NCBI RefSeq assembly: GCF_027622945.1 | Contig: NZ_JAPZVQ010000009.1 | Coordinates: 51,102-115,101, forward strand | Length of the DNA stretch: 64,000 nucleotides | Direction: 5' to 3' | DNA from: Glycomyces lechevalierae | GTDB taxonomy: Bacteria; Actinomycetota; Actinomycetes; Mycobacteriales; Micromonosporaceae | In this document: positions 32,290 to 41,078 of the stretch, piece after piece | Layout: the number at the start of each line of letters is the position of its first letter | How positions within the stretch are numbered: position 1 is the stretch's first letter | Translations under genes and position numbers: made by a program | The notes under the pieces: generated by a model | Databases searched by the model: none | Told to the model about the DNA's origin: nothing | What the model saw: only the letters and a program-made list of their open reading frames with translations

Positions 32290-32952
32290 CTAATTGCTCC
32301 CCTTGGGCTGCACCAGACCTGACTCGTAGGCGAAGACCACGAGGCCCGCGCGGTCGCGTACTGCGAGTTTCATCATCGCGCGGTGCACGTGGGTCTTCGC
32401 AGTCGCAGGGCTGATGAACAGGCGCTCGGCGATCTCGCCGTTCGTGAGCCCGCGCGCGACGAGGGCGACGATCTCGGTCTCGCGCGAGGTGAGCCCTTCG
32501 ACCTGTCCGGCGAGCCGGGCGGGCGGGTGCGCGACGTACTCGGCGACGAGCTTCGCGGCGATCTGCGGGGACAGCAGCGTCTCCCCCGCGGCGGCGGCGC
32601 GGACGCAGCGCAGGAGCTCTTCCGGTTCGGTGTCCTTCACGAGGTATCCGGCGGCGCCGGCGCGGAGGGCGTCGAAGACGTAGGCGTCGAAGGAGTAGTT
32701 GGTGAGCATGACGACCCGCAGGGAGGCGAGGCGTTCGTCGGCGGCGATCTCCCGGACGGCGGTGATGCCGTCGCCGCCGGGCATCTCGACGTCGAGCAGG
32801 GCCACATCGGGCCGGTACTCGCCGGCGAGGCGGACGGCGGTCGGGCCGTCGGCGGCCTCGGCGACGACGGTCATGTCGTCTTCGGCGTCGATGAGGGCGC
32901 GGAAGCCGCCGCGCATGAGCGGCTGGTCGTCGGCGAGGAGGACCCGGATCAT
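32290..32952 (-). CDS. NarL/FixJ-family response regulator
   Basis: 220 residues. Receiver domain with acidic pocket (RVLLADDQ), phospho-acceptor Asp in VALLDVEMPGGDG, Lys in YLVKDTEPEELL; C-terminal LuxR HTH (LTSRETEIVALVARGLTNGEIAERLFISPATAKTHVHRAM, residues about 150-190). Starts inside the kinase stop (ATGA), so translation is coupled. Controls unknown genes in response to the cognate kinase. Confidence 0.95.
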   Translation of the reverse strand: MIRVLLADDQPLMRGGFRALIDAEDDMTVVAEAADGPTAVRLAGEYRPDVALLDVEMPGGDGITAVREIAADERLASLRVVMLTNYSFDAYVFDALRAGAAGYLVKDTEPEELLRCVRAAAAGETLLSPQIAAKLVAEYVAHPPARLAGQVEGLTSRETEIVALVARGLTNGEIAERLFISPATAKTHVHRAMMKLAVRDRAGLVVFAYESGLVQPKGSN

Positions 32953-34124
32953 CGCTGGCTCCCGGGTTCGGCGCCGACCTGGGCCGGGATCGGGACGGCG
33001 GCGGGCTCGGGGAGCGGCAGCCGGGCGGTGACGGTGAAACCGTACTCGCCGGGCCCGACGGCGCCGTTGTCCACAGTGAGGGTGCCGCCGAGGGCGTCGA
33101 CGCGTTCGCGCATGCCGGTGAGGCCGCGTCCGGGGGTGAAGTCGCGGGCGCGGCCGTTGTCGGCGACGTCGATGACGAGGGCGTCGTCGCCGCGGCGGAC
33201 CCGGACGCGGACGCGGTCGCCCGCGGAGTGGCGGACCGCGTTGGTCAGTGCTTCCTGGACGATTCGGTAGGCGGCGTGGTCGACCTCTTCGTCGAGGACG
33301 GCGGTGTCGTCGACCTCGCATTCGACGTCGATCGTGAAGCCGAGGCCGCGGTAGCGGTCGGCGAGGGGCTTGACGCGGGAGAGCCGGTGGCCCTCGTCGT
33401 CGCGGAGCATCGTGAGGGTTTCGCGGAGTTCGCGGGTGGCGTCCTTGGCGGCCTCTTCGACGGCGACGAGCGCGGGCGGCGGTTCTTCGCCGCGTTTGCG
33501 CGCCAGGTGGAGCGCGACCCCGGCCTGGACGCGGATGACCGAGATCGAGTGGGTGAGGGAGTCGTGGAGTTCGCGGGCGATGCGGACGCGTTCGTCGGCG
33601 GCCTTGCGCTTGACCGCCTCCTCGCGGGTGTGCTCGGCCTCGGCCATGTAGGCGTCGCGCTGGCGCCGCGACTCGCCGGAGATGAGCGCGACGTGGAGCC
33701 AGCCGATGACGAGCATCGACTGTTCGAGGACTTCGCCCGTGAGCTGGAATCCGGCCGAGCTCCAGTTCGCGAGCATCGTGACCGTGGAGACGAACAGGAC
33801 CAGGCCCACGGTGAGCTTGCGGTGGCCTCTGTAGGTCGCGACGGCGATCGCGACGAGCGCCGGGACGGCCGCGAGCGGGCCGACGCCGAGGTGCCCGGAG
33901 GCGATGAGGGCGCCGACGGTGACGAGCAGGACCGCCCGCGGGTAGCGGCGCCACAGCGGGAACACCAAGGGGCCGATGGCGAGCAGCGGCCAGCCGTACC
34001 AGGGGAGGCCTTCGTCGCTGACGGCCTTGGCCGCGCCCGAGACGAGCGTGTCGGACAGCAGGATCACGGCGACGACCAGGTCGAGGCGCCGGCCTGAGAG
34101 GCGGCTTCCGGCGGTGTTCGGCAT
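32949..34124 (-). CDS. Sensor histidine kinase (HisKA_3 type)
   Basis: 391 residues. Five or so membrane helices in the first 150 residues, with almost no extracytoplasmic domain, suggesting intramembrane sensing as in cell-envelope sensors. Phospho-acceptor in ARELHDSLTHSISVIRVQAG (His near 200), and HATPase with NAVRHSAGD and GRGLTGMRERVDALGG. First gene of the pair with the NarL-type regulator. Confidence 0.95.
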   Translation of the reverse strand: MPNTAGSRLSGRRLDLVVAVILLSDTLVSGAAKAVSDEGLPWYGWPLLAIGPLVFPLWRRYPRAVLLVTVGALIASGHLGVGPLAAVPALVAIAVATYRGHRKLTVGLVLFVSTVTMLANWSSAGFQLTGEVLEQSMLVIGWLHVALISGESRRQRDAYMAEAEHTREEAVKRKAADERVRIARELHDSLTHSISVIRVQAGVALHLARKRGEEPPPALVAVEEAAKDATRELRETLTMLRDDEGHRLSRVKPLADRYRGLGFTIDVECEVDDTAVLDEEVDHAAYRIVQEALTNAVRHSAGDRVRVRVRRGDDALVIDVADNGRARDFTPGRGLTGMRERVDALGGTLTVDNGAVGPGEYGFTVTARLPLPEPAAVPIPAQVGAEPGSQR

Positions 34125-34343
34125 GGGCCCAATCCTAGGTCGGGGCCGTCACCTCGGCATCGGCCCGCGGTGCAGCGCCGGCGTACGGCGCAGGGTGTAC
34201 GCGGCGGGCCCGAATGCGGCGCTCGGCGCGGGCCCGAATGTCGGCGCCGGGACGACGCGCCGGAGGCCCGCGGCGGGGAGTCTGGAGGCATGAGGCGCCG
34301 CCGGCGAGAACCGGTGGGAGCCAGCCGAACGAGGAGGACCCCC

Positions 34344-35375
34344 ATGCCCCAGATCAGATTCGTGACACCGGTCGACGCCAGACAGGCGGACGGCCTCGTC
34401 GCCGAGGTCTACACGCAGGCGAAGCGGGAGCTGGGCGCGGTCGGCGCGCCGTTCCAGATGCTCTCGCCCGCACCGGAGCTGCTCGCGTCCATGTGGTCGC
34501 TGCTGCGCGAGTCGCTGATGGTCGGCGGCCCGGAGGAGCGGCTCGCGAAGGAGGTCGTGGCGACCGCGATCGCGGTGCGCAACGGCTGCCGGTTCTGCAC
34601 GGACGCGCACACGGTGCTGCTGCACGCTTTGGGCGAGTCCGCGCTGGCCGAGGGGCTGCGGGCCGCGAACCCGCCGAAGGAGTGGGCGCCGCTCGCCGAA
34701 TGGGCGGTGGACCCGGGCCCGGAGGGGCCGTTCGCGGCGTCGGCCGCGCCTCGGTTCATCGGCACGGCGCTGGTGTTCGAGTTCATCACCCGCCTGGTGC
34801 AGGTGCTGGCGCACAACGAGGCGCCGCACCCCGTGACGGCTACCCGGCTGGGCCGGTCGGTGGCGTCGCGGACGCTGCGGTCGGCCGTCGCGGCCGACCT
34901 GGAGCCGGGCACGAGCCTGGAGCTCCTGGAGGAGCGGCCGGGCTGGGCGCGCGGTCTGAAGGTGCGCGAACCCGCTTGGGCCGCAGGCTCACCGGTGGGC
35001 GTGGCCTACGGGCATCTGCGGGCGTACGCGTCGTCCGGGCCGGGCCTGCTCGGTGGGGACGCGGCCGAGGCTGTGGCGCGGACGATCGGCGTCCGCGAGG
35101 ACGCGTTCATCGACGGCGCGGCCGGCGCGGGTCTGCCGGAGCTGGTGGGCGGCGGCTGGCTCGAGCGCGGTCCCGCGCTCGGGGCGCGGCTCGCGGTGGC
35201 GGCGGCGCTCGCGCCGGGCTCGGTGAACGAGGCGGATGTGGCGGTGTGGCGGGGCGCGAAGCACTCCGATCACTGCGTGGTCCACCTCCTCGCCTACGGG
35301 ACCATGACGGGCGTCGACGCCCTGCAGGACGAAATCGCGACCAGGAACAGCGCCTTGGAGGGCATCGATGCTTAA
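34344..35375 (+). CDS. AhpD-like (carboxymuconolactone decarboxylase family) protein with CxxC
   Basis: 343 residues from ATG after ACGAGGAGGACCCCC. N-terminal AhpD-like half with RNGCRFCTDAHTVLLHALG, the redox Cys-x-x-Cys...His motif; the C-terminal half looks like a degenerate second AhpD-type repeat (YGHLRAYASSGPGLLGG; VAVWRGAKHSDHCVVHLLAYG with a single Cys). Likely a peroxidase-type or thiol-redox protein. Overlaps the next gene by 8 nt. Contrast the cysteine-less paralogues at 1.3-2.4 kb. Confidence 0.85.
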   Translation: MPQIRFVTPVDARQADGLVAEVYTQAKRELGAVGAPFQMLSPAPELLASMWSLLRESLMVGGPEERLAKEVVATAIAVRNGCRFCTDAHTVLLHALGESALAEGLRAANPPKEWAPLAEWAVDPGPEGPFAASAAPRFIGTALVFEFITRLVQVLAHNEAPHPVTATRLGRSVASRTLRSAVAADLEPGTSLELLEERPGWARGLKVREPAWAAGSPVGVAYGHLRAYASSGPGLLGGDAAEAVARTIGVREDAFIDGAAGAGLPELVGGGWLERGPALGARLAVAAALAPGSVNEADVAVWRGAKHSDHCVVHLLAYGTMTGVDALQDEIATRNSALEGIDA

Positions 35376-35796
35376 GTTCTTCCGGATCTGGCTGTTCGCG
35401 CTCGGCGCGCTGATCGGCATCCAGTTCTTCCTCGCCGGCTACGGCGCGATCGGCACCGGCTCGCCCGACGAGGCGTTCGCCCTGCACATCATGAACGGCC
35501 GCGTGATCGCGGCGGTCTCGCTGCTGGCGATCCTGTTCGCCGCGGCGGCGCGCGCCGGCGGGAAGCTGGTCGGCCGGTCGGCGATCATCTTCGGCCTCGT
35601 GTTCCTCCAGTTCGTGATCGCGATGATCGCGGTGGCGGGGACGGTGCCGGGCCAGATCATCTTCGGGTTCCACGTGGTGAACGCGCTGATCATCGAAGGC
35701 ATGGTCGGCAGCACCGGCAAACTCGCGAAGCAGCTCATCGACGCCCGCAAACCCGCCGAGACCGATGCGGAGACGGCGGCTCCCGCCACCGCTTGA
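35368..35796 (+). CDS. DUF6220-like four-helix membrane protein
   Basis: 142 residues: FFRIWLFALGALIGIQFFLAGYG, LHIMNGRVIAAVSLLAILFAAAAR, IIFGLVFLQFVIAMIAVAG and HVVNALIIEG with conserved His/Asn residues inside helices, as in DUF6220. Translationally coupled to the AhpD-like gene, suggesting a joint redox function; inferred from overlap only. Confidence 0.8.
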   Translation: MLKFFRIWLFALGALIGIQFFLAGYGAIGTGSPDEAFALHIMNGRVIAAVSLLAILFAAAARAGGKLVGRSAIIFGLVFLQFVIAMIAVAGTVPGQIIFGFHVVNALIIEGMVGSTGKLAKQLIDARKPAETDAETAAPATA

Positions 35797-35853
35797 GCTT
35801 GAAACCAGGAAACCGGGCCCGCGGCGACACCCCGCCGCGGGCCGCCTCCGTGC

Positions 35854-36213
35854 TCAGCGCGCCTCGGGGCGGTCCATGATCCGCTTCCACGTGCCGTCGA
35901 CTTGGCGCCGGAGCACCTGCGTGCGGGCACCCTTGCCGTCGGCACTGACCGTGGACGCCAGCGCGAGGTCCCCGAAGTGGACGGTCGGCAGCTGCTCCTC
36001 GTCGGTCGCGAACTTCGCGCCCTGTGCGGCGATCTGGGCGTAGAGCGCCTTGATCGCGTCGATGCCGGTCGTGGTCCGGCCGGGCGGGAAGGCGATGACC
36101 GCGTCGTCTTCGTAGAGTTCGGCGATGCCGTCGATGTCGCCTGCGTTGAGTCGTTCCGCGACGAGGCGGGTGACGTGTTCGGGCTCGGTGGCCTTCTTGC
36201 CGTCTGCTGCCAT
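35854..36213 (-). CDS. SnoaL-like / ketosteroid isomerase-fold protein
   Basis: 119 residues: VAERLNAGDIDGIAELYEDDAVIAFPPGRTTTGIDAIKALYAQI and HFGDLALASTVSADG...RRQVDGTWKRIMDRPE, the NTF2-like cone fold with W-R terminal strand. Enzymatic role unknown. Stands alone, divergent from the NUDIX gene at 36319. Confidence 0.88.
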   Translation of the reverse strand: MAADGKKATEPEHVTRLVAERLNAGDIDGIAELYEDDAVIAFPPGRTTTGIDAIKALYAQIAAQGAKFATDEEQLPTVHFGDLALASTVSADGKGARTQVLRRQVDGTWKRIMDRPEAR

Positions 36214-36318
36214 GGGCTTTCCCTTCTCACGAGTGCGATGTGGTCCCACCAGCGTCGCACCGGGTACCGACAAATCGCCCCGCGGAAACGCCTTGCTCTC
36301 AGCCTTAGGGTGATTCGT

Positions 36319-36837
36319 ATGGCGAACCCCACAGACCCGGCCCGGCGGCTTTCGGCGCGCGTCCTGCTCGTCGACGAGGACGACCGGGTGCTGCTGTTCT
36401 TCAACCAGGACTCGGTGGTGCCCGGCGCGGATTCCTATTACACGGTGGGCGGCAGGGTCGAGGCGGGCGAGTCGCTCGCGGAGGCCGCGGCGCGGGAACT
36501 CTTCGAGGAGACGAGCCTGCGCGCGACGCCGGAGACGCTGGACGCGGTGGTGTGCCGCCGCGAGGGCCCCATGCGCATGAGCGACGGCACTCTGATGCAC
36601 GCCGAGGAGCATTACTTCTTCCTGCGAACCGATAACTTCGAGCCCGATCTCAGCGGCTTGGAGGAAGGCGAGCGGCGCGAGATCGTGCACGGCGCGTGGC
36701 TGTCGCTCGCGGACCTGGAGGCGACTGACGCGATCGTGTTCCCGATCGGCCTCGCAGGCCTGCTCGAGCGCCTGTTCACGGAGGGATCGCCTGCGGTCCC
36801 GATCGAACTGCCGTGGGCTGGTCTCACTTCCAGCTGA
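36319..36837 (+). CDS. NUDIX hydrolase 1
   Basis: 172 residues. Nudix box GGRVEAGESLAEAAARELFEETSL near residue 52-75 (G-x5-E-x7-RE-x2-EE-x-x-). Hydrolyses nucleoside diphosphates linked to another moiety, Mg-dependent; substrate unknown. TAGGGT lies 7 nt before the ATG, consistent with a leaderless transcript. First of four NUDIX genes in 3 kb. Confidence 0.92.
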   Translation: MANPTDPARRLSARVLLVDEDDRVLLFFNQDSVVPGADSYYTVGGRVEAGESLAEAAARELFEETSLRATPETLDAVVCRREGPMRMSDGTLMHAEEHYFFLRTDNFEPDLSGLEEGERREIVHGAWLSLADLEATDAIVFPIGLAGLLERLFTEGSPAVPIELPWAGLTSS

Positions 36838-36901
36838 TTGTTTCGCGCGCCGCGGCGTGTCGTTGCGGGACGATGGCCGTGAAATGTAGTGTTATTGATA
36901 C

Positions 36902-37147
36902 ATGCCGAGACATCCCAACAAGCACATCCGCGCGGCAATCGAATACATGGAAGGGAAGGGCTGGAAGATCGAAATTTCAGGCGGGCACGCCTGGGGACGT
37001 GCCTTCTGCCCCGGTGGTGGCGACGGATGCCGACCGCCCAGCTCGATCTACTCGACCCCGAGGTCGCCCGAACTGCACGCCAGACGATTGCGGTGGATCG
37101 CCGACCAATGTCCGCACGGTTTGACCGAGTCAGAGAAGGGAGCCTAA
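36902..37147 (+). CDS. HicA-like small protein (putative toxin)
   Basis: 81 residues: IRAAIEYMEGKGWKIEISGGHAWGRAFCP, followed by SIYSTPRSPELHARRLRWIADQCPH. The GGHAWG segment after a strand-helix start mimics the G-S-H element of HicA mRNA-interferase toxins (dsRBD-like fold), and Cys/His residues may bind metal. It is paired, 4 bp apart, with an HTH protein, giving a toxin-antitoxin-like layout inserted in the NUDIX cluster. The toxin assignment is inference. Confidence 0.7.
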   Translation: MPRHPNKHIRAAIEYMEGKGWKIEISGGHAWGRAFCPGGGDGCRPPSSIYSTPRSPELHARRLRWIADQCPHGLTESEKGA

Positions 37148-37151
37148 GACA

Positions 37152-37688
37152 GTGACTGTCTACGCGTTCGAACTGCATTTCTCCGCCCCGCCTGGCGAGG
37201 CCGTCATAGACGAGTTGTACGAGGCGGGCTGGGACGATGCCGTGGTCTCCTTCGATCCCGTCACCGGAGGCGAGGGATGGGCGACCTTCGATCGCGAAGC
37301 GCCCTCTGCGTTGCAGGCCGTGGTGACGGCGATCCGGGAGGGCCGCAAGGCCGGAGTGGAGCTTCTCGGCGTCACCGAGGACTACGTCTCCTTGAAGGGG
37401 ATCGCCGAGCGGACCGGCCGCACGCCCGCTGCCGTCGACCATTGGGTGACCGGTCGGCGCGGGCCCGGCGAGTTTCCGGAGCCGCGGGTGCCGCGTCCGC
37501 GCGTGAGCCTGTACTCCTGGGCCGAGGTGTCGATGTGGCTGGTGGCGAACGGGCTTGCCGCCCTGTCGCCTGCCGATGTGGAGATCGCGCGGATCTGCGA
37601 GATCGCCGATTCGACCCTGCGCGCCAGGCGGCTCCAGCGGCAGCTTTCGGCTGCCGAGCGACGGGAGCTTGATCTCGCCGTCGCATGA
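37152..37688 (+). CDS. HTH-containing partner of HicA-like protein (putative antitoxin)
   Basis: 178 residues. N-terminal alpha/beta domain (YAFELHFSAPPGEAVIDELYEAGWDDAVVSFD) followed at about 75-115 by an HTH (EDYVSLKGIAERTGRTPAAVDHWVTGRRGPGEFP) of MerR/Excisionase-like shape, and a helical C-terminus. Not HicB-like, so if this is a TA pair the antitoxin is of a different class. Co-transcribed with the HicA-like gene. Confidence 0.7.
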   Translation: MTVYAFELHFSAPPGEAVIDELYEAGWDDAVVSFDPVTGGEGWATFDREAPSALQAVVTAIREGRKAGVELLGVTEDYVSLKGIAERTGRTPAAVDHWVTGRRGPGEFPEPRVPRPRVSLYSWAEVSMWLVANGLAALSPADVEIARICEIADSTLRARRLQRQLSAAERRELDLAVA

Positions 37689-37771
37689 GTGTCTGCTCGC
37701 CGGTCGTTCGATGCGCCCGGCGAGCACCGCCAGGGTGGACGCGGCCAGGGGCGGGTGCGGATACTCGGTTC

Positions 37772-38335
37772 ATGACTGGTCCTGAGATCGTGCGGCGGCG
37801 GTGTGCGCGGGTGCTGCTCGTTGATGAGGCGGACCGGGTGCTGCTGTTCTACAGCCGGGACTACATGGGCCCGGGCGTGGAGTACTACGTGACGCCCGGC
37901 GGCGGGCTCGACGCCGGCGAGACGCTGGCTGAGGGTGCGGCGCGGGAGGTGTTCGAGGAGACCGGGTTGCGGATCGATCCGGGCGCGCTCGGGCCGGTGG
38001 TGGCGGAGTCGGAGGGGGACTGGTCGGACAGTCCGGAGCTGGTGATCCACTCGCGGGATTCGTTCTTCTTCCTGCGGGTGCCGCACTTCGAGCCGGTGCG
38101 CGACCGGCTCGAGGCGGTGGAGCAGGCCGAGTTCACGGCCGCGCGGTGGCTCACCCTCGACGAGATCGGCGAGGCCGACGCCCTCGTGTTCCCCGCGCGG
38201 ATCGCGGGCCTGCTCAAGGGACTCTTGGCGGGTGTGGTTCCGGTTGCGCCCGTTGAGGTCCCGTGGGGCGCCTGGCGATGGGACGCGGATAGGGACTGGA
38301 CGGTCACCGAGCGTGCCACCATACTTGACCGGTGA
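37772..38335 (+). CDS. NUDIX hydrolase 2
   Basis: 187 residues from MTGPEIVRRRCARVLLVDEADRVLLFYS. Nudix box GGGLDAGETLAEGAAREVFEETGL. Similar in plan to NUDIX 1 (YYVTPGGG, ...FFFLRVPHFEP) and probably its paralogue. Its stop overlaps the start of NUDIX 3 (GTGA), making a coupled pair. Confidence 0.93.
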   Translation: MTGPEIVRRRCARVLLVDEADRVLLFYSRDYMGPGVEYYVTPGGGLDAGETLAEGAAREVFEETGLRIDPGALGPVVAESEGDWSDSPELVIHSRDSFFFLRVPHFEPVRDRLEAVEQAEFTAARWLTLDEIGEADALVFPARIAGLLKGLLAGVVPVAPVEVPWGAWRWDADRDWTVTERATILDR

Positions 38336-38850
38336 GCGCGACGAACGAACCCACCCGAATCGACCGGCGAGGAGCGCGGGGCATCATCGTGGATGAACAG
38401 GACTGCGTCCTGTTCATCGGCGGTTTCGCCACCCCTGAGCGTCCCGCCCGCTGGATCCTCCCCGGCGGCGGCATCGACCCGGGCGAGTCCATGCGGGACG
38501 CGGCCGCGCGCGAGCTGTACGAGGAGACCGGCCTGCGGGTCGCGCCGGCCGACCTGGTCGGCCCGGTCGCCCGGCAGTACTACCGGAAGGTCCGCCCCGA
38601 CAGCACGTTCACGCAGGAGAACCACTTCTTCCTCGTGCGCGTGGAGCGGTTCGCGCCGAAGGTGACCGGCGGGGACGCGTACGAGCAGGACCTCGAGTTC
38701 AACTGGATCCCGGTGGACGACTTCCTGACCACCGACGGCTTCGAACAGGTCGAGCCGCTGCTGCATCTCGTCAAGCGCCTGATCAGCGGCGACGTCCCCG
38801 CCGAGCCGGTCGAGCTCGATCCGATCGGCCGCCAGCTCGACGCGGCATAG
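38332..38850 (+). CDS. NUDIX hydrolase 3
   Basis: 172 residues from GTG overlapping the previous stop. GRRGARGIIVDEQDCVLFIGG-like strand, Nudix box GGGIDPGESMRDAAARELYEETGL, and ENHFFLVRVERFAPKVTGGDAYEQD shared with NUDIX 4. Substrate unknown. Confidence 0.93.
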   Translation: MSATNEPTRIDRRGARGIIVDEQDCVLFIGGFATPERPARWILPGGGIDPGESMRDAAARELYEETGLRVAPADLVGPVARQYYRKVRPDSTFTQENHFFLVRVERFAPKVTGGDAYEQDLEFNWIPVDDFLTTDGFEQVEPLLHLVKRLISGDVPAEPVELDPIGRQLDAA

Positions 38851-38859
38851 GGAGCCCTC

Positions 38860-39378
38860 GTGAGCATCGAATCGGAGACCGGAGCGGTCTTCCGCACCGC
38901 CGCGCGCGTGCTGTTCCTCGACCAGCACGACACCGTCCTGCACATGGGCGGCGACCAGTGCCTCGACGGGATCACCCGCTGGATCACCCCCGGCGGCGGC
39001 GTCGAGTCGGGCGAGGACCTGCACGCGGCCGCCGTGCGCGAGGCCGCCGAGGAGACCGGTCGCGCGATCGACCCCGCGTCGCTCGTCGGGCCGGTCGCGT
39101 TCGGTGTCTTCACTGCGTTCCCCAAGGGCCGCTTGCTGGTGCAGAAGAACTGGTACTTCCTCTGCCGCACGGAGCGGTTCGAGCCGCGCGTCACCGGCGG
39201 CGACGCCTACGAGCAGAAGTTCGCGTTCGCGTGGCTGCCGATCGAGCAGTGCGGGGCGGCCGACGGGACGATCCTGCCCGACCGCACGGTCGCCCTCGTC
39301 AAGCGCCTGCGCGACGGCGACGTCCCGGCCGAGCCGGTCGATCTCGGCGGGACCCACAGCCCCCGCTGGAGTGATTAG
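38860..39378 (+). CDS. NUDIX hydrolase 4
   Basis: 172 residues from GTG, 9 bp after NUDIX 3. Nudix box GGGVESGEDLHAAAVREAAEETGR (last residue diverges). Shares FEPRVTGGDAYEQKF and the C-terminal VKRLRDGDVPAEPVDL with NUDIX 3, so the two arose by tandem duplication. Its stop overlaps the convergent TetR stop by 3 nt. Confidence 0.92.
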   Translation: MSIESETGAVFRTAARVLFLDQHDTVLHMGGDQCLDGITRWITPGGGVESGEDLHAAAVREAAEETGRAIDPASLVGPVAFGVFTAFPKGRLLVQKNWYFLCRTERFEPRVTGGDAYEQKFAFAWLPIEQCGAADGTILPDRTVALVKRLRDGDVPAEPVDLGGTHSPRWSD

Positions 39379-40007
39379 GCGCCGTACAGGCGCAGGAACA
39401 TCCGCACGCCCTCGGTGGTCGTCTCGACGAGCTCCCGTTCGGTGAACGGCAGCGCTCCGAAGAAGGTCCGCTCGGCCACAGGCGTGAACGTCAGCAGCGT
39501 GTAGTGCGCCGAGGCCTTCTCGGCGTCGTCGAAGGCCAAGAGGCCCTTCGCTTTCAGGTGCCGGAAGTGCTCGGCGACGACGCGCCGGGAGTGGAGCGGC
39601 CCGGTCTCCAGCCACGCGTCGAGGATCTCTCGCGGGAGGTGGGTGACCTCGGCGCGGATGGTCCTGGCGATCGCGGCGTGGTCCTCCCGGCCGAGCACGG
39701 CGCGGGTCCGGTCGACGCCGAAGTCGATGAGCTCGGCCTCCAGGTCGACGATCTTGTGCAGATGCCGGTCGGCGAGCGCCGTGATCTCCTCGGAGAGCTC
39801 CCGGGACGCCTCGAGCGCGCCGGTGAGGAACAGGGCTTCCTTGTCGGCGAAGTGGTTGTAGATGGTCTTCTTCGAGACCCCGGCTTCGCGGGCGATCGCG
39901 TCCACCGTGGCCCGGGTGAAGCCGTCGCGGCCGAACACGAGGTTGGCGGCGCGCACGATGGCGCGCCGCTTGTCGGGGCGTCCTCGGCTCTCGGCTGCGT
40001 CTCCCAT
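39375..40007 (-). CDS. TetR-family regulator
   Basis: 210 residues from MGDAAESRGRPDKRRAIVRA. HTH: FTRATVDAIAREAGVSKKTIYNHFADKEALF (about 31-60), followed by a helical ligand domain. Lies 71 bp downstream of the alpha/beta hydrolase in the same direction; a dyad upstream of the hydrolase is its candidate operator. Confidence 0.92.
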   Translation of the reverse strand: MGDAAESRGRPDKRRAIVRAANLVFGRDGFTRATVDAIAREAGVSKKTIYNHFADKEALFLTGALEASRELSEEITALADRHLHKIVDLEAELIDFGVDRTRAVLGREDHAAIARTIRAEVTHLPREILDAWLETGPLHSRRVVAEHFRHLKAKGLLAFDDAEKASAHYTLLTFTPVAERTFFGALPFTERELVETTTEGVRMFLRLYGA

Positions 40008-40078
40008 GGCGGTCCCTTCCGGTTCGGCGCCAGTGTAGTGGCGGCGGGGACCCGCCCGTCCCCGCCGCCTGGCGCAGT

Positions 40079-40891
40079 TCACGAGAGGAAGTCGTCGACC
40101 GCCTTCAGCGCCGCGTCGGGCTGCTCGGCGAAGGTGACGTGGCCGCTGTCGAGCTCGACGTACTCGCTGCCGGCGATGCCGTGGGCGATCTCGCGGGTCA
40201 GTTCGACCGGGACCAGGGCGTCCTTGGCGTTCCCGACGACGAGGGTCGGCGCGGTGACGCGGGGCAGCAGGCCGCGGATGTCGAGCCGCAGGTCGAGGTC
40301 GATGTGGCGGAGGGTGCCCTCGTCGGGGACCATCCCCGCGTTGATGAAGTCGAGGGTCGGGGCGTCGATCGCGCCGAGGAAGCCCGGACTGAACGCGAGG
40401 ACCGCGGCGAGCCTGCCGAAGCGCTCGGGGTCGTCGGCGAGGGACTGCCACAGCCGCACCGACTGCTGGAAGCCGAGGTGGTCCGAGCGGGAGAACCCGG
40501 CCATCGTGACGAGGCGGACGACGAGGTCGGGGCGCAGCGCCGCGACCGCGGCGACGACGGAGCCGCCGAGGGAGAAGCCGATGAGGTCGACCGGTTCGCC
40601 TTCGGCGCGTTCGGCTTCGATGACGGCGATGACCTGGTTCGCGAGGGTCTCGACGGTGAGCGGGGCGCCGTCGTCGACGGTGTGGACGGTGCCGGAGAGC
40701 TCGGGGAGGACGAGGGTGTGGGTGGCGGCGAAGTGGTCGAGGAGCTGGCCCCAGACGAATTCGGCGCCGCCGGAGCCGGTGCCGTGGACGAGGACGAGGC
40801 GGCGTTCGCTGCCGGAGGCGGAGGGGACGACGCGGTAGGCGACCTGGGCGGCGGCGACGGACAGGGTTGCGGGGGTGGAGAGGGCCGGCAT
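40079..40891 (-). CDS. Alpha/beta hydrolase
   Basis: 270 residues. LVLVHGTGSGGAEFVWGQLLDHF (oxyanion region), nucleophile elbow GFSLGGS (Ser near 106), acid in GNAKDALVP, and His in DSGHVTFAEQP. Esterase/lipase/peroxidase-like; substrate unknown. Probably co-transcribed with and regulated by the TetR gene. Confidence 0.9.
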   Translation of the reverse strand: MPALSTPATLSVAAAQVAYRVVPSASGSERRLVLVHGTGSGGAEFVWGQLLDHFAATHTLVLPELSGTVHTVDDGAPLTVETLANQVIAVIEAERAEGEPVDLIGFSLGGSVVAAVAALRPDLVVRLVTMAGFSRSDHLGFQQSVRLWQSLADDPERFGRLAAVLAFSPGFLGAIDAPTLDFINAGMVPDEGTLRHIDLDLRLDIRGLLPRVTAPTLVVGNAKDALVPVELTREIAHGIAGSEYVELDSGHVTFAEQPDAALKAVDDFLS

Positions 40892-40917
40892 GATGGATCC
40901 CTTCGAGGAGACTTAGC

Positions 40918-40934
40918 GGTTTCTTTAGGAAACC
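40918..40934. promoter_or_regulatory. Inverted repeat, candidate TetR operator
   Basis: GGTTTC-TTTAG-GAAACC, 27 bp upstream of the hydrolase start, in an AT-richer island. Further AAACC-like half-sites follow (GGAAACCC at 40974). Assignment by position. Confidence 0.5.
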
Positions 40935-41034
40935 ACTTGGTGCAAATCGAGCTTACAACGCCGCCGCGGAAAAGGAAACCCAGGAGTGTAAAAGTGATCG
41001 CCGTCATGGTGATCGCCCATGGGGGCGAACGCGA

Positions 41035-41066
41035 AACGGCGCCGCCCCGAGCGGGGCGGCGCCGTT
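41035..41066 (-). terminator. Terminator of gnd
   Basis: AACGGCGCCGCCCC-GAGC-GGGGCGGCGCCGTT, a 14-bp perfect stem 13 bp past the gnd stop. No U-tract, as usual in high-GC genomes. Confidence 0.75.
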
Positions 41067-41078
41067 GAAAGGCGGTGC

